Origin: Parvularcula sp963922235
GTDB lineage: Bacteria > Pseudomonadota > Alphaproteobacteria > Caulobacterales > Parvularculaceae
Reading direction: 5' to 3'
DNA length: 14,009 nucleotides
Assembly (NCBI GenBank): GCA_963922235.1
Contig: CAWUIJ010000074.1
Coordinates: 1-14,009 of the forward strand
Part shown: positions 1 to 6,683 of the stretch, piece after piece
How the letters are laid out: each line of letters starts with the position of its first letter
Position numbering within the stretch: position 1 is the first letter of the stretch
Program-made: the position numbers and the translations under genes
Notes under the pieces: model-generated
Databases searched by the model: none
Seen by the model: only the letters and a program-made list of their open reading frames with translations
What the model was told of the DNA's origin: nothing

Positions 1-2
1 AT

Positions 3-455
3 GCAGCAGCGGGCGCTGCGTTCGAATATGAGCGCCTGGGGCGGCAGGACCCTGAGCTGATCAAGGGCCTTGAGCTGCCAGGCTTCACCGCGATCTATGC
101 GCGGATCGTCATGCCCCGCGCGCCGGGCCACGTCCTAGCGGCTGGCGCGCTTTTTTTGGTGTTCACGCCAATCGTCCTTGGGATCACCACGATCACTATC
201 GAAGTCATGGAGACCACCGGCATCATCCCGCAGCCTCAAGCCGCAGCCCAGCAGGTGAAGCTCACCGGCGATGGCATCAAATTGGTGCGGGAAGCGGACC
301 TCGATGCGCTTCAATATATCCTGCAAGGATGGGGCGGGTTTTTCTTCTTCTTCAGCCTGCTGCTTTTCTGGGTGGTGGTCTTTGTCTGGGCGATGCGACG
401 GTTCCATAGCCAGCGGCCCGGCTCGCTGCGGGACGAAATCTTGCGGGCGCGTTAG
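3..455 (+). CDS. 3' end of a two-helix membrane protein of unknown function
   Basis: The reading frame is already open at base 3 and runs to a TAG at 453-455, so this is the C-terminal ~150 residues of a gene that starts left of the window. An internal ATG at 111 exists, but in-frame coding continues upstream of it (AAGAAFEYERLGRQDPEL is readable), so I do not take it as the start. Two hydrophobic stretches are visible: AAGALFLVFTPIVLGITTIT, and a Phe-rich one containing GGFFFFFSLLLFWVVVFVWAM. They are separated by a ~55-residue polar segment that is probably on one face of the membrane, and a short basic tail follows (RRFHSQRPGSLRDEILRAR). I do not recognise the family. It is not the ABC-2 permease expected near the ATPase at 1314. 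Its stop interlocks with that of the convergent acetyltransferase gene. Confidence 0.7.
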   Translation, partial: AAAGAAFEYERLGRQDPELIKGLELPGFTAIYARIVMPRAPGHVLAAGALFLVFTPIVLGITTITIEVMETTGIIPQPQAAAQQVKLTGDGIKLVREADLDALQYILQGWGGFFFFFSLLLFWVVVFVWAMRRFHSQRPGSLRDEILRAR

Positions 456-937
456 CGGGAAAATTGATAGATACCCTGGGTGGCACCAAATCGTTCAATA
501 GTCCTCACCAATGTGAGACCAAGCCCAACCAACAATGCCACTGAACGTGTGTTCGCAGTCTGTGTTTCGGCGAAAACAACATCTGTGCTGAGGGCATCAA
601 GCGCCCAGGGAAACGTTGCACCGAGCACCTCAGAGGCCAAACCCCGGCCCCAATGACTAGGAAGGAACTGATAAGAAAGCTCATAGCCAAGTCCGTCTTG
701 GTGGAAACCGACACTGATCAAACCTATGGGCTCACTGTCGGCTTTTTGCTCAACCATCCAGTAATTCTCGCGCTGGTTGGCAATCACCTTATTTACACGC
801 AATGCGGCTTCGTCAGAGCTGAGAGGACCGCCCAGAAAGGCTCGCACCTGGTCATCAGTATAGAGGTTCAGCAAGGCGTGTTCGTGCCGGAGTTGCGGTG
901 GCTGAAGAGCACATCGCTCAGTTTCAACGCCAGGCAT
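452..937 (-). CDS. GNAT-family N-acetyltransferase (RimJ/RimL-like)
   Basis: A 161-residue protein with the layout of the GNAT fold: an N-terminal ETERCALQPP strand like that of RimJ/RimL-type enzymes, a central GLISVGF strand, and the acetyl-CoA-binding motif A around residues 85-105 (YELSYQFLPSHWGRGLASEVL), with WGRGLA as the Q/RxxGxG/A loop. A later NTRSVALLVGLGL stretch matches the usual motif B Asn-Ser-helix. It would transfer acetyl from acetyl-CoA to an amine; the substrate (protein N-terminus, small molecule or antibiotic) cannot be told. I chose the ATG at 937 because the longer frame, to 1033, would overlap the zinc-finger gene and adds a low-complexity Arg-rich leader. The ribosome site before 937 is weak. 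The gene lies 26 bases after the zinc-finger gene and may be co-transcribed with it. Its TAA interlocks with the TAG of the convergent membrane-protein gene. Confidence 0.8.
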   Translation of the reverse strand: MPGVETERCALQPPQLRHEHALLNLYTDDQVRAFLGGPLSSDEAALRVNKVIANQRENYWMVEQKADSEPIGLISVGFHQDGLGYELSYQFLPSHWGRGLASEVLGATFPWALDALSTDVVFAETQTANTRSVALLVGLGLTLVRTIERFGATQGIYQFSR

Positions 938-963
938 GTTCGCTGATCCGATGATGGAGCCCG

Positions 964-1221
964 CTAGACCTGCGTGATCGTCTCGCCGGCCCGCTCTTCG
1001 TCGTAAACGAAGACCCGGTCGCAATACATACACTCGACATAGCCCTTCTCACCGATCGTATAATAGACAATCGGGTGACCGAGCGGGCCGCCTGGGCCCA
1101 TACAGGCTTGGTGCCGCTTGTTCACAAAGACGATCTCGACGGCACCAGGATTGTGCACGACCTCACTCAGGATCTGATCAAGATCTCGGCGCTCTTTGTG
1201 GGCAGGAAGTTGGCTAGCCAT
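964..1221 (-). CDS. zf-CHCC zinc-finger domain protein (NDUFS6-like)
   Basis: An 85-residue protein with the CHCC zinc-binding pattern: Cys40, His49, Cys64 and Cys67, the last two in a CMYC knuckle following YTIGEKGYVE. This matches the small family related to mitochondrial complex I accessory subunit NDUFS6, widespread in Alphaproteobacteria. Some members are associated with complex I; whether this one is cannot be judged here. The start at 1221 is preferred over the one at 1257 because AAAGGGTGG lies just upstream and because homologues begin shortly before the conserved domain. It is divergent from the ABC ATPase gene (92 bases between starts) and is followed by the acetyltransferase gene. 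The fold assignment is firm from the four ligands and spacing. The functional role is inference. Confidence 0.85.
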   Translation of the reverse strand: MASQLPAHKERRDLDQILSEVVHNPGAVEIVFVNKRHQACMGPGGPLGHPIVYYTIGEKGYVECMYCDRVFVYDEERAGETITQV

Positions 1222-1297
1222 ATCCACCCTTTGCCGCGTTGCTGGCGCTTTTGGCAAGGGCGACAGGTGTCTCAGACATTGACCGGAAGCCGAAGGC

Positions 1298-1309
1298 GGA
1301 GGAGAGGAG
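1298..1309 (+). promoter_or_regulatory. ribosome binding site that fixes the ABC ATPase start
   Basis: GGAGGAGAGGAG ends four bases before the ATG at 1314. It holds two overlapping Shine-Dalgarno-like cores and makes the upstream in-frame ATG at 1239 unlikely to be the start. Confidence 0.75.
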
Positions 1310-1313
1310 CGCT

Positions 1314-2282
1314 ATGCCTGATGACGCTCGCCCGATCTCCACTGTGACCACTACAGACGCCGCCATCTCCGCTCGTGGCCTGACCAAGACCTATCAAGGG
1401 GCCAAGGGTCAGCCGCCGAAGGAGGCGCTGAAGGGGATCGACTTGGATGTCCCGCGCGGTTCGGTGTTTGGGCTCTTGGGACCCAACGGCGCTGGCAAAT
1501 CGACCTTCATCAACATTCTGGCCGGGCTCGTCACCAAGACGAGCGGCACGGCTAAGATTTGGGGCTTTGATATCGACAAGAACCCTCGGCAATCCCGCGC
1601 CTCGATCGGCGTGGTGCCGCAGGAGATTTCAACCGATGTCTTCTTCACACCCAAAGAAGGTCTCGAGATCCAGGCCGGTCTTTATGGCGTTCCCTCGTCC
1701 AAGCGCCGGACGATGGAGATCCTCAAATCCTTAGGCCTTGAGGACAAAGCCGATGCTTATGTGCGGACGCTTTCCGGGGGGATGAAGCGGCGTCTCTTGG
1801 TGGCGAAAGCCATGGTGCACGATCCGCCGGTCTTGATCCTGGATGAGCCCACCGCGGGCGTGGATATCGAACTCCGCCGGCAACTCTGGGATCAGGTCAT
1901 GGAGATGCATGAGCGCGGCGTCACCGTTATTCTGACCACGCATTATCTCGAAGAAGCGCAAGAGCTCTGCGACACGATCGGGATCATCCACCGCGGCGAT
2001 GTCGTGACGGTCAAACCGAAGGATGAACTGATCAAGAGCCTCGACCGCAAGACCCTGATGGTCACCCCTGACGCGGCGATCGATAAAGCGCGTGCGGAGC
2101 AAATCGAAGGCGCGACCGTGAAAGAGGACGGCAATCTCTATATCGATTACCGCCCGTCCGTCGCACGTGTCTCAGACATTCTTTCTGGGGTGAACGCTGC
2201 TGGCATTCAGGTCAAAGACATCTCGACCGTCGAAGCGGATCTTGAAGACGTCTTCCTTGAGATGACCTACGGCAGCGACTGA
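1314..2282 (+). CDS. ABC transporter ATP-binding protein (ABC-2 type, YadG-like)
   Basis: A 322-residue nucleotide-binding subunit of an ABC-2-type exporter. Seen in order: Walker A GPNGAGKST (56-64), Q-loop Gln103 in GVVPQE, signature LSGGM (153-157), Walker B VLILDEP with catalytic Glu178, D-loop around AGVD (181-184), and the switch His210 in TTHYLEEA. The ~85 residues after the ATPase core resemble the C-terminal extension of YadG/CcmA-like exporter ATPases. It would power a membrane permease that exports a hydrophobic substrate, a polysaccharide or a drug. No ABC-2 permease is in this window: the gene downstream is a convergent TonB receptor, so the partner must be elsewhere. The start at 1314 is set by the purine-rich GGAGGAGAGGAG at 1298-1309; a longer frame from 1239 would read through this site and the divergent promoter region. 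Confidence 0.9.
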   Translation: MPDDARPISTVTTTDAAISARGLTKTYQGAKGQPPKEALKGIDLDVPRGSVFGLLGPNGAGKSTFINILAGLVTKTSGTAKIWGFDIDKNPRQSRASIGVVPQEISTDVFFTPKEGLEIQAGLYGVPSSKRRTMEILKSLGLEDKADAYVRTLSGGMKRRLLVAKAMVHDPPVLILDEPTAGVDIELRRQLWDQVMEMHERGVTVILTTHYLEEAQELCDTIGIIHRGDVVTVKPKDELIKSLDRKTLMVTPDAAIDKARAEQIEGATVKEDGNLYIDYRPSVARVSDILSGVNAAGIQVKDISTVEADLEDVFLEMTYGSD

Positions 2283-2302
2283 CGCCGCACACAAACAGAA
2301 AC

Positions 2303-2343
2303 AAAAAAGCCGTCAGGATCAAGACGATCCTGACGGCTTTTTT
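2303..2343. terminator. strong bidirectional intrinsic terminator
   Basis: A perfect 12-bp inverted repeat (GCCGTCAGGATC, 2309-2320, and GATCCTGACGGC, 2326-2337) encloses a 5-base loop AAGAC. It is flanked by six A on the left and six T on the right, so both strands read as hairpin plus U-tract. It lies in the 104-base gap between the convergent ABC ATPase gene and the TonB-receptor gene and should stop transcription from both sides. Confidence 0.93.
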
Positions 2344-2386
2344 GATCAGCAAGGGGCGGCTGGATTCACCAGCCGCCCTGACCGCC

Positions 2387-4543
2387 TTAGTAGCGGTAGG
2401 TGATCGAGAAGCGGAAGTTCCGGCCTGGAAGCGGCACCAGATCCTTCACGAACGACGAGTGCAGCCGTGCTTCGCTGTTGGAGAGGTTGAGACCCGAGAC
2501 CGAGACAAAGACGTTCTCAGCCAGTTCCCAGTCCGCATAGACGTTCACCAGGGTGAAGCTTTCGGTTGGAAGCTCGAAGGACGCTGTTTCGTCCTGCTCA
2601 GCCGCGCACTCGACTTCTGTCCGGAGAGAGAACTCATCATACGAACCTTCCACACCAAAGGTCAGACCGAGAGGCGGGATCCGCGGAAGCTCATCGCTGC
2701 CTGTCGAGTCCGCTTCGGAAAGCTTGGCGTCGACATAATCAACGACAAGATCAGAGGTGAAGTCGATTCCATAGAACTGACCAAGGTCAGCTTGGGCTTC
2801 GATTTCGAAACCAGCGAATGATGCGTCAGCAGCTGTGAACTGGGTACCGACCAGTTCACCAAACTCTTCGAGCTCTTCCTCATCATCCTCGCCGCGATCG
2901 AGAAGGATGTCAGCACCCGTGACACCGAGGTCACGCAGATAGATGAAGTCGCTGTAGTCTGTGTAGAAACCGGTCAGAGCCACGAAGAGGCGATCGGTCC
3001 GGAAACGCAGACCACCCTCGATACCAAGAGCCGTTTCTGTGTCGAGGTTGGCATCGCCGATCTCGAACGTGTTGGTCGCAAGGTGTGGACCGTCAGCAAA
3101 GAGTTCAGTTGCCGTTGGCGCACGCTCCGTACGAGAGAGTGTACCGGTTGCTGTCACCGTGTCGGTCAGAGCAATCGAACCGCCGAGCGATGCGGAAAAC
3201 GCGTCAAAGTCGCGATCAATATTATCGACCGTTTCAGAGAGCTCAGTCCGCTCGTAACGCAACGCACCTTCAACCAGGGCTTTACCGAAGCTCAGCTCCT
3301 GGAACGTGAACAGACCATACTGATCCGTATCCGTTGGGTCGAGGAACGCCTCTTCACCGACCGCAGAGAACTCACTGCGGCGGTATTGGAAACCAGAGGC
3401 ACCGCGCCAGTTACCGCGCTGGGCTTGCTGCGCTTCGAGGCGGATCTCATAGCCTTCGTTGTCGTAGGTCGTACCAGGCTCACCAGGTCCCTCAAACTCG
3501 ATGTGCTGATAATCAGCATAACCTGCAAAGAGGTCGATACGCTCAAGGAAGCCGCCAACGTTGAGGCTCGCGTTCACATCAACCCGGGTTTGCTCCTGGT
3601 CGATGAAGACGCCGCCCTCTTCTTCCTCTTCGTGATCGTGATCTTCGTCCTCGTCATGCTCTTCGCCTTCTTCTTCCTCGTGACCATGCTCATGGCCGCC
3701 AGGAAGACCGTACTCGGAGTCAAACTGTTGGACGGAGAAACCAAAGAAGCCTTTGTCGCCGATGAACGAGAGGCCGCCCGAATAGCTTTCCGTCTCAGCG
3801 AAAGAGTTCTCAAGCGCGACGCTATCGACGTCCTCAGCAAGCTCCTCACCCTCGTCACGGCGGAGGATGTTGGACTCTGGATCAGCTGGAACATCGTAAT
3901 CGTCAGCATCGCGATAAGCAAAGCCGCCTGAGGTGACGACGCTGATGCCGCCGAACTCACCGATCAGAACGTTGGTCGCAGCAGCAAACTCATAGGCGTT
4001 GTCGACGGTGCTTGTGCCTGCACGCGCCGCCGCGTTGACGTTTTTCTCTGGCACTTCACTTGGGATCCGGCCGTCCGTGACGTTCACAACACCGCCATTG
4101 GCAGCACTGCCGTAGCGAAGGACACCCGAACCGCGGATCACTTCCACCCGCTCAGCCAGGAGTGGTTCAATCGGTGTGGGGTGGTCAGGGCTCGCAGCAG
4201 CGGCGTCGATCGAGCCGATACCGTTGGTCAGGGTCCGGATACGCTCGCCATCAAGGCCGCGGATGATCGGACGGCTGGCGCCAGCAGCGAAGAACGTGCT
4301 GGTGACACCAGGCTCACGCCGCAGTGTTTCGCCGAGGGTGGCTTGGGCCTGGCGGCGCAGCTCTTCGCCCTCGAGGACAGAGACACTGCTCAAGGCGTCT
4401 GCAGCCGACCGCTCAAGCGGGGAGGCGGAGACGACAATGGTGTCAGGGTCAGTGGCATGGGGAGTCGCAGCGGGAGTCGCCGCAAGTGCCGTGGAAGGCA
4501 AGATGGCAGCGGCGCTGCCCATAAGAAGGTGACGGATAGACAT
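2387..4543 (-). CDS. TonB-dependent outer-membrane receptor with His-rich loop, ZnuD-like (zinc uptake)
   Basis: A 718-residue outer-membrane receptor. A signal peptide ends near STALA, followed by a TonB-box-like DTIVVSASPLERSA, a plug domain (LGETLRREPGV, IIRGLDGERIRTL, ERVEVIRGSGVLRYGSAANGGVVNV) and a long beta-barrel ending in an aromatic residue (FRFSITYRY). Around residues 281-312 is an extreme metal-binding stretch starting YGLPGGHEHGHEEEEGEEH and continuing with DHDH and a Glu run. ZnuD-type zinc receptors carry such His-rich external loops next to a YGLPG motif, so zinc (or another divalent metal) is the likely substrate. Specificity is inferred. The start at 4543 gives a clean signal peptide; 4567 is an alternative adding 8 residues. 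It lies 75 bases after the small secreted-protein gene on the same strand, probably one transcript. The only cysteine I find in the mature protein is in EVECAAEQDE near the C-terminus. Confidence 0.9.
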   Translation of the reverse strand: MSIRHLLMGSAAAILPSTALAATPAATPHATDPDTIVVSASPLERSAADALSSVSVLEGEELRRQAQATLGETLRREPGVTSTFFAAGASRPIIRGLDGERIRTLTNGIGSIDAAAASPDHPTPIEPLLAERVEVIRGSGVLRYGSAANGGVVNVTDGRIPSEVPEKNVNAAARAGTSTVDNAYEFAAATNVLIGEFGGISVVTSGGFAYRDADDYDVPADPESNILRRDEGEELAEDVDSVALENSFAETESYSGGLSFIGDKGFFGFSVQQFDSEYGLPGGHEHGHEEEEGEEHDEDEDHDHEEEEEGGVFIDQEQTRVDVNASLNVGGFLERIDLFAGYADYQHIEFEGPGEPGTTYDNEGYEIRLEAQQAQRGNWRGASGFQYRRSEFSAVGEEAFLDPTDTDQYGLFTFQELSFGKALVEGALRYERTELSETVDNIDRDFDAFSASLGGSIALTDTVTATGTLSRTERAPTATELFADGPHLATNTFEIGDANLDTETALGIEGGLRFRTDRLFVALTGFYTDYSDFIYLRDLGVTGADILLDRGEDDEEELEEFGELVGTQFTAADASFAGFEIEAQADLGQFYGIDFTSDLVVDYVDAKLSEADSTGSDELPRIPPLGLTFGVEGSYDEFSLRTEVECAAEQDETASFELPTESFTLVNVYADWELAENVFVSVSGLNLSNSEARLHSSFVKDLVPLPGRNFRFSITYRY

Positions 4544-4618
4544 TGTGATACCTAACGATTGGCGCACCGATGCTCTGCCGGGCGCTTGGATGGAATTGAG
4601 AAAGGGTGGGTCTGGAGC

Positions 4619-4912
4619 TTAGCGTGCCGGGGGAGCGCGGATCGCTTCGCTGACGCGCGGGATGGGCGCGAAGACGCTGACGACCACCTCGCTGATATTC
4701 TCACTCGTCGCTGGAGGAGACACGATCAAAGCCGCAAAGGGTTCGATCGGCTCATCGTCATCGCGGTCAGCGAAGGCCGCGCAAGCGCAGAGGACGGGCG
4801 AATGGCGGTCGTCGTCGAACGCGTGCTCAAGATCGTGCGCAGTCGCGAGGGCGGGCATCACACATGCCCAAACCACCAGCATCCAAGCCATTGATCTTGG
4901 TAAGCGCTTCAT
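4619..4912 (-). CDS. small secreted His/Asp/Cys-containing protein upstream of the ZnuD-like receptor
   Basis: A 97-residue protein with a clear signal sequence (MKRLPRSMAWMLVVWACVMPALATA). The mature N-terminus is rich in possible metal ligands: HDLEHAFDDDRH, then the close pair of cysteines in CAC, then DRDDDEP. The rest is Pro/Val/Ala-rich and ends RAPPAR. A short protein with a signal peptide and an RAPP-type end is reminiscent of DUF2946-type small proteins found next to metal-related TonB receptors, but I cannot confirm membership. It precedes the ZnuD-like receptor on the same strand and probably shares its promoter, which suggests a role in periplasmic metal binding or sensing. The ATG at 4912 is preferred; an in-frame GTG at 4927 would add five residues. 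A GTGGGG lies upstream as a weak ribosome site. Confidence 0.65.
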   Translation of the reverse strand: MKRLPRSMAWMLVVWACVMPALATAHDLEHAFDDDRHSPVLCACAAFADRDDDEPIEPFAALIVSPPATSENISEVVVSVFAPIPRVSEAIRAPPAR

Positions 4913-4938
4913 CGCGAATAACCCCACAACGAGAGGGC

Positions 4939-4958
4939 TATAACGCCTTTATAACGCC
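4939..4958 (-). promoter_or_regulatory. tandem direct repeat GGCGTTATA, candidate operator
   Basis: On the minus strand GGCGTTATA occurs twice with an 11-base period (plus-strand copies TATAACGCC at 4939-4947 and 4950-4958), one DNA turn apart, 27-46 bases before the ATG of the small secreted-protein gene. The position suits a regulator site or overlapping promoter element. GTTATA half-sites occur in Zur operators, but those are usually inverted rather than direct, so assignment to Zur is speculative. Confidence 0.35.
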
Positions 4959-4962
4959 GAGG

Positions 4963-6507
4963 CTAGTTTTGTGAGAAGAGCTGAAGCACCGTGGCAGGTT
5001 GCTGATTGGCGATCTGGAGCGCTTGAATCACAAGCTCATTCTGCACCTGCAAGGACTGGATGCGGGCCGCCTCTTCACCAAGATCTGCCTCCACCAAGGC
5101 CGCGACGCCCTGATCCAAGCCATCCGTCAAATCGTCGAGGTAGTCCTGCTGGCTGGTCAAGCGCCGCTCATAGATACCAAGCTGCGCGAACGCGACATTG
5201 GCTTTCGCCTGCGCCGCATCGAGCACTTTCAAAGCGCCCTCAGTGGAAAAACCGGATTGGTCGACGGGCACGACGGCCTCAAGAAGCTCAAGAAGCGACG
5301 CCGCCTCCACCCGGAGATCACTGCCGACGTAGTAGGCGATCTGACCGACTGGTAGCCAATCTGTCGCCAGGTACGATGTCAGCTCATCGAACTCCTGCTC
5401 ATTGAAAATTTCATTGTAGACAAGGATCTTATCAATCGAGCCCTGGAAACGGTTGCCTCCTGGCCCGGCGCCTGTGTCTGTGACAACCACCCCGTTGACG
5501 ACAGCGTTTCCTGCGATCCGGCCGATGCCGATATTGTCGCCGTGGTCATAGAGGACGCCAACGCCTTGCGCGCGGTCGACCAACAGTCCGTCCAGATACA
5601 CTTGGAACTCACCCGTTGCAGTGGCATCGCCATCAAGAACGAGTTGCGCCGTGTACCGTGTGTTTGGTTGGATCTCGGTTTGAACCTCGACATAGGGCCA
5701 AGGCGTTGTGCCGTCATTCGGCAAGTTGTATCCACCAAAGACCAGAAGGCCATCTCGCACGGAGATATTCAGCCCCCGAATATTACCGCCCTCTTCATAG
5801 ATGATCTGCTCGGTCGAGACATCCGCACCCGTTTCAAAACTGATGACAAAGGTCCGCTCATCAACACCAGCAGGATTGGTTCCCGTGTTGACGCCTGCCA
5901 CGTCACCAAAGTCTTGGGTGGGGATAGCGCCTGGCGTGCCGTAAAGTGTCGTTGAGTCGAGATCAATCAGTGCACCCGCCGGCGGCGTAACAGCCGTGTT
6001 CACAGGGTCAGGCACCCGTCCGAGACCTTGCGATTGAAGTTGGAACGTTTGGAAGTCGAACTTACCGCCGGTCCGATCAACACCGATGATAAGGGCCTGG
6101 CTGTCCCGCGTATCCAACAGATTGACTCCGTTGAAGCTTGAGCTCGAGATGATATCGCTGACCGCGTCGATCTGAGCCTCGATGACGCGCTCAGTTTCAT
6201 TCGAGGCATAGCCGGTTTCAATCGAGATCACCCCGCTTTTGATGTTGAGGATCGCTTGGTTGATCGCGTCCTGCGCAGACGTCGCTGTGGTGATTGCGCC
6301 GACAGCATTTTGGAGGTTGTCGCGCGTCCCCTGAATAATCGTGACGTCAGCCCGCTGGATGGATGCGACGAGAAAGTAGGCTGGGCTGTCACCCGCTGTG
6401 CGCACAGACAAGCCGGTCGAAATGCTTGATTGCGCGTCATCCAACGACGATTGGACCCGGCGGATATTACCGAGCGCTGTCTTCGCTGAAGGGTTGGTGG
6501 CAACCAT
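4963..6507 (-). CDS. flagellin with LamG/concanavalin-like central domain
   Basis: A 514-residue flagellar filament protein. Residues 1-~135 form the N-terminal D0/D1 coiled-coil region (NPSAKTALGNIRRVQSSLDD, SISTGLSV, then SSSFNGVNLLD, the counterpart of the flagellin SFNGxxLL motif). Residues ~425-514 form the C-terminal D1/D0 region (AAQAKANVAFAQLGIYERRL, VEADLGEEAARIQSLQVQNE, QIANQQPATVLQLF). Between them, about 215-386 is a beta-rich insert that reads like a laminin-G/concanavalin fold: TFVISFET, GLLVFGGY, a Trp/Tyr strand, TRYTAQLVLDG, FQVYLDGLLV, NIGIGRI, FQGSIDKILVYNEIF and ELTSYLATDW. Known flagellin variable domains sit at this position on the filament surface. Usual flagellin residues are altered (AGDSPAYF in place of NDDPAGL). 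The start is firm: AAGGAG lies seven bases upstream. No other flagellar gene is in the window. Confidence 0.88.
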   Translation of the reverse strand: MVATNPSAKTALGNIRRVQSSLDDAQSSISTGLSVRTAGDSPAYFLVASIQRADVTIIQGTRDNLQNAVGAITTATSAQDAINQAILNIKSGVISIETGYASNETERVIEAQIDAVSDIISSSSFNGVNLLDTRDSQALIIGVDRTGGKFDFQTFQLQSQGLGRVPDPVNTAVTPPAGALIDLDSTTLYGTPGAIPTQDFGDVAGVNTGTNPAGVDERTFVISFETGADVSTEQIIYEEGGNIRGLNISVRDGLLVFGGYNLPNDGTTPWPYVEVQTEIQPNTRYTAQLVLDGDATATGEFQVYLDGLLVDRAQGVGVLYDHGDNIGIGRIAGNAVVNGVVVTDTGAGPGGNRFQGSIDKILVYNEIFNEQEFDELTSYLATDWLPVGQIAYYVGSDLRVEAASLLELLEAVVPVDQSGFSTEGALKVLDAAQAKANVAFAQLGIYERRLTSQQDYLDDLTDGLDQGVAALVEADLGEEAARIQSLQVQNELVIQALQIANQQPATVLQLFSQN

Positions 6508-6513
6508 CGTTCA

Positions 6514-6519
6514 CTCCTT
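6514..6519 (-). promoter_or_regulatory. ribosome binding site of the flagellin gene
   Basis: On the minus strand AAGGAG precedes the ATG at 6507 by six to seven bases (GAAGGAGTGAACGATG). This is the strongest Shine-Dalgarno match in the window and fits a highly expressed filament protein. Confidence 0.8.
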
Positions 6520-6531
6520 CAAATGTACCGC

Positions 6532-6547
6532 GGGCGTGGCCACGCCC
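6532..6547. repeat. 16-bp perfect palindrome in the flagellin 5' leader
   Basis: GGGCGTGGCCACGCCC is fully self-complementary. It lies 25-40 bases upstream of the flagellin ATG, just beyond the ribosome site. As RNA it could fold as a 6-bp GC hairpin with a 4-base loop near the start; as DNA it could be a dimeric regulator site. Which of these applies is not shown by the sequence. Confidence 0.6.
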
Positions 6548-6591
6548 TAAGAAAAAATCAGATGTTTTTTTCTCACGGCTAGTTTTCACTG

Positions 6592-6683
6592 GGGCTAAAC
6601 CTGAGGTTATGCCTGAACGCCCATGGCTTTGAGGCATTCGTGGTGTCACCAGCACGATGAATTAATAACCTCAGTTTAAACCC
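6592..6683. repeat. nested inverted-repeat element between flagellin and GumN genes
   Basis: Outer arms CTGAGGTTAT (6601-6610) and ATAACCTCAG (6665-6674) pair perfectly. Pairing extends outward imperfectly through CTAAAC/GTTTA and GGG (6592-6594) / CCC (6681-6683). Inside are two further stems: ATGCCT/AGGCAT (6609-6614 and 6632-6637, sharing two bases with the outer arm) and the near-palindrome TGGTGTCACCA (6641-6651). Together they could form a branched fold in RNA from either strand. The element occupies most of the 216-base divergent region, along with the short palindrome GGGGACCCC at 6691-6699. No protein-coding gene is seen here. Its function is unknown: a 5' leader element, a small RNA or an operator cluster are all possible. 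Confidence 0.5.

Noticed and set aside
938..1033. N-terminal extension of the acetyltransferase to 1033
   Set aside because: It overlaps the zinc-finger gene in another frame and encodes an Arg/Gly-rich leader foreign to the family.
1267..2180. 14-mer GTGTCTCAGACATT present at 1267-1280 and 2167-2180
   Set aside because: One exact 14-base match within 14 kb is expected at roughly this frequency by chance. The second copy is inside coding sequence and both encode Val-Ser-Asp-Ile in the same frame, so no regulatory meaning is supported.
3083..3931. 282-codon plus-strand frame opposite the TonB receptor
   Set aside because: It is antisense to a clearly coding, conserved receptor. Its composition (hydrophobic runs mirroring the Glu/Asp-rich loop) is that of a shadow frame, and it has no ribosome site.
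6623..6679. 18-codon plus-strand frame inside the inverted-repeat element, as a leader peptide
   Set aside because: There is no ribosome site and no codon run suggesting attenuation; the length is as expected by chance.
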